The translations under genes were made by a program, and so were the position numbers. The notes under the pieces were generated by a model. The model searched no databases, was not told the DNA's origin, and saw only the letters and a list, made by a program, of their open reading frames with translations. DNA of 64,000 nucleotides from Bacteroidales bacterium (GTDB taxonomy: Bacteria; Bacteroidota; Bacteroidia; Bacteroidales; JAIOZK01). Shown here one piece after another: positions 50,480 to 59,003 of the stretch (position 1 is the stretch's first letter; each line of letters opens with the position of its first letter). The stretch spans positions 1 through 64,000 of the forward strand of contig JAIPBS010000013.1 in the NCBI GenBank assembly GCA_021738625.1, given 5' to 3'.

Positions 50480-51771
50480 AAGTCGGGATTTTTATTGTAA
50501 AGAAAATCGATTTTTTTCACCTTTGAATTCCACTCCAAATCAACAACAACTTCAAAGGAAGGATAACCCAGCACTTGAATACGGTCATCGGTAGCCAGGA
50601 TGATCCGCTGCTGAAGGGGCTCAAAAGTGATCTGTTTTATACCGGATTGGCTGATAACCGGATAAATCAAATGGCCTTCCGGCTCGTAGAGATATACCTT
50701 TTTATCCGTTGCCAGCAGAAAATGAGTTTCATCGATACGTGCAATGTAATTTATCCTGAAGTCAAACTGGTTTTGTTCGCTGATGATGTTTGATGAAGGT
50801 GTGTACCGGAAGGTGCCGCCGTGGGTTGAACCGGAAAAACAAAGTAACTGTTCTTCATACAGTGCATAAAAACCGAGCACGCTGTCCTGGATGAGTTTCC
50901 TGTGTATGAAAACACCTGTCTCCCTGTAATAAACCATGATATGATGGCTGCTGCCTAAACGTTTTCGGGAATCCGAGATCAGGAAATTGTTAAAAACAAA
51001 GATCTTTTCAGGAACCGTATCGGGATTGGTAAGAATGTTAAACTTTGGATTTTGATTAACATCCATACCGTAAATCTCACCATTTTCTGTTGACAGGTAT
51101 ATGATGTTTTCATGCAGTAGCAGGTCGGTAAAGAGAGGATATGGCTGATGCGCCTGTTCGCTCCAGTTTGTCAGGCCGGTGCTCAGATCGAGTGAGTAGG
51201 TATAAGAAGGATCGTTCAGGGCAATGAAAAACTGCCTGCCCGGAGAATAAATTGCCGATCCCACAAAATCTCCTTCATAATCCATGATGTGCTCTGTGTT
51301 ATAATTTTTATCGAGGGTTTTAACCGACAGCAGGCCCGACGCCTCCAGGGTGCTTACAACAATTTTTTCCAGCTCCAGCGGTGCCTCGTTTACATAAACC
51401 TTAACAAAATCACTGGATACGTTTTCGGTATTGTAGGCAGTAGCTTTGATGTAGTAATTTCCCGTTGGAATATCATTGTCATAAACCACACTGTTGATAT
51501 CGAAAATATACTCGGTTTGATTGTCAATTTCAGTTGAGAACAGCAAAACGGGATTTTGGAGATGTTCGTTTACAAGTTGAATCTTTAAGAAGTTAACCCC
51601 ATTTTCATCAGTAACCTTTCCCCTGATGTTGATGGTATCGGGAATGCTGATCTGGTATTCCTGAGGAGGAAAGCTAATTTCGACAAGAGGCAATGAGTTG
51701 TTTTTGTCTTCACAGCTCATAAAAAACAAAAGCAATCCTGGAAAAATTAAGATTTTTAACAGCGATTTCAT
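50476..51771 (-). CDS. Lipoprotein with Ig-like domain and beta-propeller
   Basis: A 431-residue lipoprotein. The signal peptide (LLKILIFPGLLLFFMSC) ends in a lipobox Cys. An Ig-like module (about 30-130; INIRGKVTDENGVNFLKIQLV) is followed by a propeller of about 300 residues with segments such as LYEPEGHLIYPV and ILATDDRIQVLGYPS. It is cell-envelope located and probably ligand-binding. No enzyme motif. Function unknown. Confidence 0.78.
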   Translation of the reverse strand: MKSLLKILIFPGLLLFFMSCEDKNNSLPLVEISFPPQEYQISIPDTINIRGKVTDENGVNFLKIQLVNEHLQNPVLLFSTEIDNQTEYIFDINSVVYDNDIPTGNYYIKATAYNTENVSSDFVKVYVNEAPLELEKIVVSTLEASGLLSVKTLDKNYNTEHIMDYEGDFVGSAIYSPGRQFFIALNDPSYTYSLDLSTGLTNWSEQAHQPYPLFTDLLLHENIIYLSTENGEIYGMDVNQNPKFNILTNPDTVPEKIFVFNNFLISDSRKRLGSSHHIMVYYRETGVFIHRKLIQDSVLGFYALYEEQLLCFSGSTHGGTFRYTPSSNIISEQNQFDFRINYIARIDETHFLLATDKKVYLYEPEGHLIYPVISQSGIKQITFEPLQQRIILATDDRIQVLGYPSFEVVVDLEWNSKVKKIDFLYNKNPDF

Positions 51772-51841
51772 TCAAAAATGACGTATTAGATTTGAGAAAT
51801 ATACTAAATTTACACGAATTGTAATACATAACGAGAAAATC

Positions 51842-52552
51842 ATGCTGGGACATATCAACATCGAAAGAATCGTATTTCTTGACATTGAAACCGTTCCCCA
51901 ATTTCCTGATTACGACTTACTCTCTGAAAATTTCAAAAAGCTTTGGGATAGAAAATGTGAATTTATTCGGTCAGAAACGGGTGACACACCGGATATGCTT
52001 TATGAACGGGCGGGCATATATTCTGAATTCGGTAAGATCGTTTGCATTTCTGTCGGGATTATGAAAAACAATGAAGTACGCATTAAGTCCTATTTCGGTG
52101 ATGATGAATCGGTTTTGTTAAAAGATTTTGCCTATTTGCTAAAAACCTATTACAACGCCAAGGATTACTTCCTTTGTGCACATAACGGAAAGGAATTCGA
52201 TTATCCTTACATAGCCAGAAGAATGCTTGTCAATGGCATTAACATCCCTCCCATGCTCGAACTTGCAGGAAAAAAGCCCTGGGAAGTGCCGCATCTCGAC
52301 ACCATGGAACTATGGAAATTCGGTGATTTCAAAAATTATACATCCCTTGAGCTACTGGCAGCGATTTTTAATATCCCAACCCCCAAGGACGACATACGGG
52401 GCAGTGATGTTGCCCGTATTTACTGGAAGGAAAAGGACCTGGAACGCATCGCCGTCTACTGCCAGAAAGATGTGCTCACCATTATTCAACTGTTCCTGAA
52501 ATACCAGCTCAGACCCTTGCTTAAAGCAGAACAGGTGGTTTATGTCGAATAA
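51842..52552 (+). CDS. DEDDy 3'-5' exonuclease-like protein (PolB-exo2 type)
   Basis: A 236-residue RNase H-fold nuclease. FLDIETVPQ (Asp/Glu), HNGKEFDYPYIARRML (Asp) and YCQKD (Tyr-x3-Asp) provide the DEDDy catalytic set. It matches the predicted PolB-like 3'-5' exonuclease family found widely in Bacteroidota. Probably acts on DNA; the substrate is not shown. Divergent from the lipoprotein gene. Confidence 0.88.
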   Translation: MLGHINIERIVFLDIETVPQFPDYDLLSENFKKLWDRKCEFIRSETGDTPDMLYERAGIYSEFGKIVCISVGIMKNNEVRIKSYFGDDESVLLKDFAYLLKTYYNAKDYFLCAHNGKEFDYPYIARRMLVNGINIPPMLELAGKKPWEVPHLDTMELWKFGDFKNYTSLELLAAIFNIPTPKDDIRGSDVARIYWKEKDLERIAVYCQKDVLTIIQLFLKYQLRPLLKAEQVVYVE

Positions 52553-52635
52553 GATGTTTATTTAGATTGGTTATTAATTGGAGGCATGCAGGAAAGATCA
52601 ATTGACTGTAGGAATCTTTTTGTTGATATATGTTT

Positions 52636-52643
52636 TATATTTG
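52636..52643 (+). promoter_or_regulatory. TAnnTTTG promoter of the porin gene
   Basis: TATATTTG lies 30 bases before the ATG at 52674, supporting that start. Confidence 0.5.
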
Positions 52644-52673
52644 TGGCTCCAAAACCCTTTAAACACCGGCATT

Positions 52674-53948
52674 ATGAATAAGAACCTGCTTCTGGCAATC
52701 GTTGTAGCGTTGCCAATGTTCCTGGTAGCTCAGGATGAAAAACCCAAATTTGGGATCACCTTCCATGGATTTGTTAAAACCGATATCTTTTACGATTCAC
52801 GGCAAAGCGTGGCTGTTCGTGAGGGACATTTCTACCTGTACCCAAAACAGGATCTGCTTGACGCAGATGGAAACGACATCAATGCCAATCCGAGTTTCAA
52901 TATTCTGTCGGTCCAAACCCGCTTAAAGGGGGTCATTAGCGGACCCGATGTGTTGGGTGCGAAAACTTCGGCAGTTATTGAAGGTGCTTTTTTCGGACAT
53001 ACCGAGATGGATGTAAACGGATTTCGCTTGCGTCATGCCTTTGCCAAATTGAACTGGACCTCCACCGAATTACTTGTCGGGCAATACTGGCATCCCATGT
53101 TCGTAACGGAATGCTTTCCGGGCACCGTGTCTTTCAATACGGGTGCGCCTTTTCAACCTTTTACAAGAAATCCACAAGTACGTCTGACAAAGTATTTCGG
53201 GAACTTCTCCGCAGCCTTGTCGGCACTTTCCCAAAGAGATTTTGCTGATGGAGGTCCGCAAGGCGCAAGTTCGGTTTATCTCAGGAACAATGTCATACCC
53301 GAATTGAACCTCATCCTGAAATATCACAATAAAAACGAAAATGGAAATGAATTTCTTTTCGGAATTGCAGGTAATTACAAAAGCCTCCGCCCCAGGCTCG
53401 AATCGATGATCAACCTGCCAGAGGCCACACTTAGGTATGAAACCGACGAAAAAGCACAGGGCTTTTCAGGTATGGCATTTATGAAAGTGAAAATCCCGGC
53501 CCTCACCTTTAAGGTTGAAGGCATTTACGGACAATGCACCTACGGTTGGACGATGCTTGGCGGTTATGCAGCCCACAGCATGCTGGACGAATCCAAAAAC
53601 ATTTATGACTACAGCCCGCTGGATGTGGTTTCTTTATGGACCGATATCCACACAAATGGGAAAAACTGGCAGTTCGGTATCTTTGGAGGATATACCAAAA
53701 ATAACGGTTCGGCCGACGATATTATGACGCCCATTTATGCCAGAGGATATTCAACCGGCAGTTACATCGACTATGTGTACAGGATATCCCCGCGCGTGAT
53801 CTATAATGTCGGCAAAATGCGGTTCGCCGCCGAACTGGAAAACACCACTGTTGGTTATGGAAAAAATATCGACAGTAAGGGACTGGTGATCGACCCTGAG
53901 GACGTTTCTAATTTCAGAGTACTGTTTGCTGTTTATTATTTCTTTTAG
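52674..53948 (+). CDS. Outer-membrane porin-like protein (DcaP-like)
   Basis: A 424-residue exported beta-barrel. Signal peptide MNKNLLLAIVVALPMFLVAQ. The opening FGITFHGFVKTDIFYDSRQSVAVREG and LRHAFAKLNWTSTELLVGQYWHPMFV resemble DcaP-type porins. Alternating strands end in LFAVYYFF with a terminal Phe. It would admit small solutes. The upstream Met at 52578 is rejected because the promoter lies between the two. Confidence 0.85.
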   Translation: MNKNLLLAIVVALPMFLVAQDEKPKFGITFHGFVKTDIFYDSRQSVAVREGHFYLYPKQDLLDADGNDINANPSFNILSVQTRLKGVISGPDVLGAKTSAVIEGAFFGHTEMDVNGFRLRHAFAKLNWTSTELLVGQYWHPMFVTECFPGTVSFNTGAPFQPFTRNPQVRLTKYFGNFSAALSALSQRDFADGGPQGASSVYLRNNVIPELNLILKYHNKNENGNEFLFGIAGNYKSLRPRLESMINLPEATLRYETDEKAQGFSGMAFMKVKIPALTFKVEGIYGQCTYGWTMLGGYAAHSMLDESKNIYDYSPLDVVSLWTDIHTNGKNWQFGIFGGYTKNNGSADDIMTPIYARGYSTGSYIDYVYRISPRVIYNVGKMRFAAELENTTVGYGKNIDSKGLVIDPEDVSNFRVLFAVYYFF

Positions 53949-53970
53949 AACATTTTTTGAAACATATACT

Positions 53971-54066
53971 GGATCTTATTAAAAATGCAAAACATTTTTT
54001 TGTTAGATTCAGTTATACCGATTGGAGCAGGAGGCCAATCATTGCAAACCTGTTCCGAATCGGTAT
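53971..54066 (+). repeat. REP-like hairpin element, copy 2 (most intact)
   Basis: The left part (53981-54015) holds ATGCAAAACATTTTT. The hairpin arms ATACCGATTGGAGCAGG (54015-54031) and CCTGTTCCGAATCGGTAT (54049-54066) pair almost completely around a 17-base loop. The whole is about 90% identical to copy 1. Confidence 0.85.
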
Positions 54067-54078
54067 CGAATGCCAAAG

Positions 54079-54106
54079 CCTGCAATGTAAGTTGCAGGTT
54101 TTTTTT
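54079..54106 (+). terminator. Hairpin terminator after the porin gene
   Basis: CCTGCAA (54079-54085) and TTGCAGG (54092-54098) form a 7-bp stem with a 6-base loop, followed by eight T residues. Confidence 0.8.
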
Positions 54107-54142
54107 GGCCAAAAAGTATCAATGATTTAAATTTACAACTGT

Positions 54143-55609
54143 ATGGAAAAACATGTATTATCAAAATCCACCTTCATCCGGGGTGCTCAGTGCCTTAAAT
54201 CATTGTACCTTCATAAAAAGCGTCCTTTTTTGCGCGACAGGCTTTCCGCTGTCCAGCGTGCGAAATTCAAACGGGGGGCTGATGTTGGTGTGCTGGCTCA
54301 GCAATTGTTTCCTGGAGGGATAAACCTCAAACCAAAATCGCCTTCTCAATACCGAAAAGCTGTTGCTGCCACAGATGATGCAATAAAAGACAGAAGCATT
54401 AATGTTATCTATGAAGCAGGATTTCAGTATGATGGGGTGATCGTTTTTCTGGATGTTCTGGTTCGTGATGACAGCGGCTGGAGAGCCTACGAAGTTAAAA
54501 GCAGCAAAAAGATCAGCGAAACATATTTGACCGACGCTGCTTTGCAGTATTTTGTGATCAACAATTCCGGTCTTCATTTAAATGATATTTCAATCGTTTA
54601 CATTGATGAAAATTACAGGCTTGATGAAATGCTTGAAATTTCTGCATTGTTTAAAACCGAAAGCGTTTTGACTGAAATATGCCAAAAACAGAATTACATA
54701 AGACAACAGATTCTTAAGGAAAAAGAGGTGCTGCAACTGAAGCATTCTCCCAGGATTGATATAGGACCTCATTGCTATCACCCTTATCCCTGTGATTTTA
54801 TCGGACATTGCTGGAAGCATATCCCCAACCCCTCAATTTTCGACCTGTTGGGAACATGCAATAAACTTGCATATCAGCTACATGCAGAAGGTAAAACAAG
54901 TTATCAGTACGAGGAGATTATTTCAACACTTAGCCCTGAAGAACAAAAACTGGCCAGTCTGCTTCGAGTCAGTGCCGAGAAGATTGATTGCGATAGCATG
55001 CAAAAAGTAATTAAAGCGGAAAGTACAGGACGGTTATATTTTGTGCAGATTCTTATGAACCGGCCATCCATCCCCCATCAAAAGGGTTATCGTCCTTATC
55101 AGGCAATTCCTGCAGCGATTTCCGTACTTTTTTCAGATGGGGGTAATTCAGAAATCCGGACAAAGATTTTCCGTTTTGATGAAAATGTCGAGCGTGCTTT
55201 TCTGGAATTCTGCAACCTTATATTTAATCAACCCGGGACGATTTTTACTTATACCGAACATATCAGAGAATTCATGTACTGGTTTAGCGAGCATGCAAAG
55301 GTTGATCAGGAAGATTTTGAATTCTTTAATTTGATTGACATTCCCAACGAATACACTTACTTCCATCCGGAATTGTTCCCAGATCACACGATTGATAATC
55401 TTAAAAAGTTTTTAAACCGGGATTTGAAACCCAGTCATTCCGAAAATCTTTTACTTATGGATTACAACGCGGCATATTTCACCGATTCATTTAATAAAAA
55501 TGAAATATTGCAAACCACTTTAAAGGATTATCTTGTATCTTGTGTTGAAACGCAAAGATTTTTTTATAACTTTATTCTTGCGAAATGCGGGACAGAGAGC
55601 TGGGATTAA
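54143..55609 (+). CDS. DUF2779-like protein with Fe-S (Cas4-type) nuclease domain
   Basis: A 488-residue protein. The N-terminal ~230 residues form a PD-(D/E)XK nuclease of the Fe-S type: Cys17 (GAQCLKSLY), the active-site Asp in VFLDVLV and EVK in YEVKSSKK, and Cys211/Cys217/Cys223 (HCYHPYPCDFIGHCW) to complete a [4Fe-4S] cluster. The C-terminal half aligns with DUF2779 (HPELF ... TIDNLKKFL like its YYHP/SIKKVLP motifs), but the LDFET exonuclease motif reads RLYFVQI, so that half is probably catalytically dead. DNA-processing role inferred. Confidence 0.75.
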   Translation: MEKHVLSKSTFIRGAQCLKSLYLHKKRPFLRDRLSAVQRAKFKRGADVGVLAQQLFPGGINLKPKSPSQYRKAVAATDDAIKDRSINVIYEAGFQYDGVIVFLDVLVRDDSGWRAYEVKSSKKISETYLTDAALQYFVINNSGLHLNDISIVYIDENYRLDEMLEISALFKTESVLTEICQKQNYIRQQILKEKEVLQLKHSPRIDIGPHCYHPYPCDFIGHCWKHIPNPSIFDLLGTCNKLAYQLHAEGKTSYQYEEIISTLSPEEQKLASLLRVSAEKIDCDSMQKVIKAESTGRLYFVQILMNRPSIPHQKGYRPYQAIPAAISVLFSDGGNSEIRTKIFRFDENVERAFLEFCNLIFNQPGTIFTYTEHIREFMYWFSEHAKVDQEDFEFFNLIDIPNEYTYFHPELFPDHTIDNLKKFLNRDLKPSHSENLLLMDYNAAYFTDSFNKNEILQTTLKDYLVSCVETQRFFYNFILAKCGTESWD

Positions 55610-55631
55610 TACATAACTGACAACACCCCCA

Positions 55632-58600
55632 ATGAATAAAATCATGCATAAAAGCATTCTTGGTTTGTTTTTTTTTGTGGCCTTTGGGTTATCCGATTGC
55701 CCGGGCCAACACAACAACATCAACTTCGAAAGCTTAACAAACAGGGATGGGCTATCACAAGGTACTATTTTTGCGATCCTGCAAGACAGCAGGGGATTCA
55801 TGTGGTTTGGAACAAAGGACGGCCTGAACAAATATGATGGAAACCGGTTTGTGGTTTACAATTACGTTTTTAAAAACGAAAACAGCTTATCGAACAATCA
55901 GGTATTTTGTCTTGCGGAAGACGAAGATGAAAATCTTTGGATCGGGACCAACGGCGGAGGCCTGAACAAACTGGATCTGGAAACTGAAAAAATTACCAGA
56001 ATTGAAAAGCAAAATGATTCCCTTTTTAACATACCCGGAGAAATCATTACCTCTCTTTTATTCGTTCCCCCGCATACTCTTTGGGTGGGAACGCTGGATA
56101 AAGGCACTGTTTTACTCAATACAAAGACCGGAGAAAGCCGGTTGTTCCTCCACGACGAAACCGATCAACATAGTATTTCCGGAAATACCTGCCGTGACAT
56201 CGAGTTGGGAATGAACGGCCATGTTTATTTTGGGATGGATTTAAGCCTGTTTTGCGAATATGACCCGAAACGGGAAATGTTTTTTACGTATCGCCCCCAT
56301 TCTTCTATGAATAAAGATATCCATATGAATATAATCATGACACTTGATCGCGATCAGGAGGGGAATATATGGATGGGTGATTTTGGAAAAGGATTGTACA
56401 GATTTGACCCGGGCACAAAAAGTTTTACCCACTACAAAACCAGGGAATTAGAGCGACCAGAGATAATAGGAGATTTTATCAGGGATATTTTAATATTGGA
56501 TTCACTGATTTATCTGGCAAGCGAAGGCTGGGGGCTAGGTGTTTTTAACATTCACACCCATAAAACTATTTGGTATGATAGCAACAAGGCGGGCGGTAGC
56601 TCTTTACTTACCGACGGATTATTAAGCCTTTATGAGGATAAGAGTGGTATTGTCTGGATCGGGACCAACGGCAAAGGGATCAATCTGATTGCACCGCATA
56701 CCAATAATTTCATATCCTTTGCTGATGAGAAAAGAACACAAAAAACAAAGGATTACATGAGCGTACGCGGTTTGCTTAAGCAAAACGATAGCCTTTGGGT
56801 TACGGGTTATGGTGGAATTCATTTATATCCCGGTAAAAACACCACTTCTGTTAAAAGGCACGAATCCACGCATATATACTGCCTCGAGCCTGATCCTGAT
56901 GACCCTTCATTTTTGTGGGCCGGAGATGAGGGGGGCGGACTGATTAAATTGCATAAAGATAGATTCAGACTTGAATATCTGCCCAGCACAGAGAAGTTCG
57001 AGCCCGGCAAGATTTTCGGCGTGGCGGTTTTTGATTTGCTGATGGATGAGGATTTCCTTTGGATATGCACCAGCACAGCCTTAAACAAGTTAAACAGGAA
57101 AACAGGAGGGATTGAATATTTCAGGCATTTCAAGGCAGATCCCAAAAGCTTGAACAAGGGCAGGGTCATGTCGATCCTAAAGGACCATGATGGCAAATAC
57201 TGGGTGGGGACCAATATCGGTGGCGTTGGTGTTTTTGACGGAGAAAACAACTATTTTGAAAAATATGTACACGAGAAATCCGATACTTCAGGCTTAAGCA
57301 ACAACAACATAACAGCCATATTCGAAGATTCAAATCACAATATATGGATATGTACGCACGGAGGATTGAACAAATACCTGCCTGAGACTGGAACTTTTGA
57401 GCTTTACACCGAACAGGATGGCTTACCCAGCAATGTGGTGTATGCGGCGCTCGAAGATACAAAAGGGTACTTATGGCTCAGTACCAATATGGGTTTATCA
57501 CGTTTTGATCCGCGTGAAGAAAAATTTAGGAATTTCGATCTTAACGACGGTTTGCAAGGCAATGAATTCAATACGGGCGCCTATCATAAAGCTAAGGATG
57601 GAGAATTGATTTTCGGGGGAGTGAACGGCTTTACAAGATTCTATCCCGGTCAGATCATGAACAATCCCTACAAGCCGCCTGTAGTTTTTACATATCTTGA
57701 AATAAAAGGAAAGAACACCACTCCAAACATACCCATTACAAACCATGATCGGATAGAACTCAATTATGATGAGGCGATTTTTTCGATCGGCTTTGCTGCC
57801 CTGAATTATTTTAAACCTCAAAAAAATCTTTACAAATACCGTATTAAAGGCATTGAGCGGGGTTCAACCGAATGGATCGATCTGCGGAACCAAAACAGCA
57901 TTGATTTCATTGGGCTTGATCCGGGAAATTATGTATTACAATTGGCTGCAGCCAATAACGACGGCGTTTGGAATATGTCGGGCAAATCACTTCAAATCAA
58001 CATTATCCCTCCTTTCTGGCAAATGTGGTGGTTTCGCATATTGATTATGGTCATGCTGATCTTTTCCGTGATCATGCTGGTACATATGCGGATAAAGCAG
58101 GTGCGTAAAAAGCAGTTTACCCTGCAAAACCTTGTTGATGAACGAACCAGAGAACTCAAGTTAGCCAATCAAAGCAAGGATAAGTTTTTTTCTATCATAG
58201 GCCATGATCTGAAAAGCCCTCTGAGCACCATCGTCAGCTTTTCCGATTTGCTGAACAAAGAATATGATCAGCTTGAAGACATTGAAAAACGAGAGTTTGT
58301 GACTGCAATATGCAAATCGTCTGAGAACCTGCTGAAATTAACGGACAACTTACTGAATTGGGCACGAGCACAAAGCGGCCGCATCAAGCCAGAAACTACA
58401 TTAATCAATATTTCTAAGATCACCGAAGAAAACATTTCTCTGTTAAAACAACAGGCCGGAAACAAAAATATTATATTGGAAAACAGGATCGGTCATGATT
58501 GCAAAGTATATGCCGATGGCGACATGGTTAAAACCGTGATCCGAAATTTACTGTCCAATGCGGTGAAGTTTACCCCGGAAAATGGCGTCGTTTACATCAC

Positions 58601-58856
58601 CTCCGAAAAAATTGGTGATGAAATGCAGGTTTGCGTTCATGACAATGGCATTGGAATCCATGAAGATGATCTTGCAGGATTGTTCGAATTAGGTGAATCG
58701 GTGAAAAAAAATGGAACCAATGATGAAAAAGGCACCGGCCTGGGTTTGATTCTAAGCAAAGAGTTTATTATACTTAACAAGGGTCGGATCTGGGCTGAAG
58801 GCATACCAGGAAAGGGAAGTAGCTTCTGTTTTACCCTTCCCCTGTCAAATAAGTAA
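55632..58856 (+). CDS. Two-component propeller sensor histidine kinase
   Basis: A 1074-residue membrane sensor. A signal sequence is followed by two seven-bladed propellers of Reg_prop repeats (for example GLSQGTIFAILQDSRGFMWFGT, LWIGTNGGGLNKLD). A Y_Y_Y domain (about 680-790) and one transmembrane helix (MWWFRILIMVMLIFSVIML) lead to HisKA (His858 in IIGHDLKSPLS) and HATPase (NLLSNAVKFTPE, GIGIHEDD, GTGLGL). Unlike many Bacteroidota hybrids it has no receiver or AraC domain, so it needs a separate response regulator. None lies nearby. Ligand unknown. Confidence 0.92.
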   Translation: MNKIMHKSILGLFFFVAFGLSDCPGQHNNINFESLTNRDGLSQGTIFAILQDSRGFMWFGTKDGLNKYDGNRFVVYNYVFKNENSLSNNQVFCLAEDEDENLWIGTNGGGLNKLDLETEKITRIEKQNDSLFNIPGEIITSLLFVPPHTLWVGTLDKGTVLLNTKTGESRLFLHDETDQHSISGNTCRDIELGMNGHVYFGMDLSLFCEYDPKREMFFTYRPHSSMNKDIHMNIIMTLDRDQEGNIWMGDFGKGLYRFDPGTKSFTHYKTRELERPEIIGDFIRDILILDSLIYLASEGWGLGVFNIHTHKTIWYDSNKAGGSSLLTDGLLSLYEDKSGIVWIGTNGKGINLIAPHTNNFISFADEKRTQKTKDYMSVRGLLKQNDSLWVTGYGGIHLYPGKNTTSVKRHESTHIYCLEPDPDDPSFLWAGDEGGGLIKLHKDRFRLEYLPSTEKFEPGKIFGVAVFDLLMDEDFLWICTSTALNKLNRKTGGIEYFRHFKADPKSLNKGRVMSILKDHDGKYWVGTNIGGVGVFDGENNYFEKYVHEKSDTSGLSNNNITAIFEDSNHNIWICTHGGLNKYLPETGTFELYTEQDGLPSNVVYAALEDTKGYLWLSTNMGLSRFDPREEKFRNFDLNDGLQGNEFNTGAYHKAKDGELIFGGVNGFTRFYPGQIMNNPYKPPVVFTYLEIKGKNTTPNIPITNHDRIELNYDEAIFSIGFAALNYFKPQKNLYKYRIKGIERGSTEWIDLRNQNSIDFIGLDPGNYVLQLAAANNDGVWNMSGKSLQINIIPPFWQMWWFRILIMVMLIFSVIMLVHMRIKQVRKKQFTLQNLVDERTRELKLANQSKDKFFSIIGHDLKSPLSTIVSFSDLLNKEYDQLEDIEKREFVTAICKSSENLLKLTDNLLNWARAQSGRIKPETTLINISKITEENISLLKQQAGNKNIILENRIGHDCKVYADGDMVKTVIRNLLSNAVKFTPENGVVYITSEKIGDEMQVCVHDNGIGIHEDDLAGLFELGESVKKNGTNDEKGTGLGLILSKEFIILNKGRIWAEGIPGKGSSFCFTLPLSNK

Positions 58857-58990
58857 TGTTTATTTCGATATTGGAATTTCTTCCCAATTTGGATATTGGC
58901 CTATAGGTGTCTGTTTTTCAGGACAAATTTTGTTAAAAAATAAATGTTGTTAAATCCGACCTAAAGGATCCTTTTCGCTTTCGATTTTAT

Positions 58991-58998
58991 TACTTTTG
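58991..58998 (+). promoter_or_regulatory. dnaB promoter -7 element
   Basis: TACTTTTG lies five bases before the ATG at 59004, implying a leaderless or nearly leaderless mRNA. Confidence 0.5.
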
Positions 58999-59003
58999 AT
59001 TTC

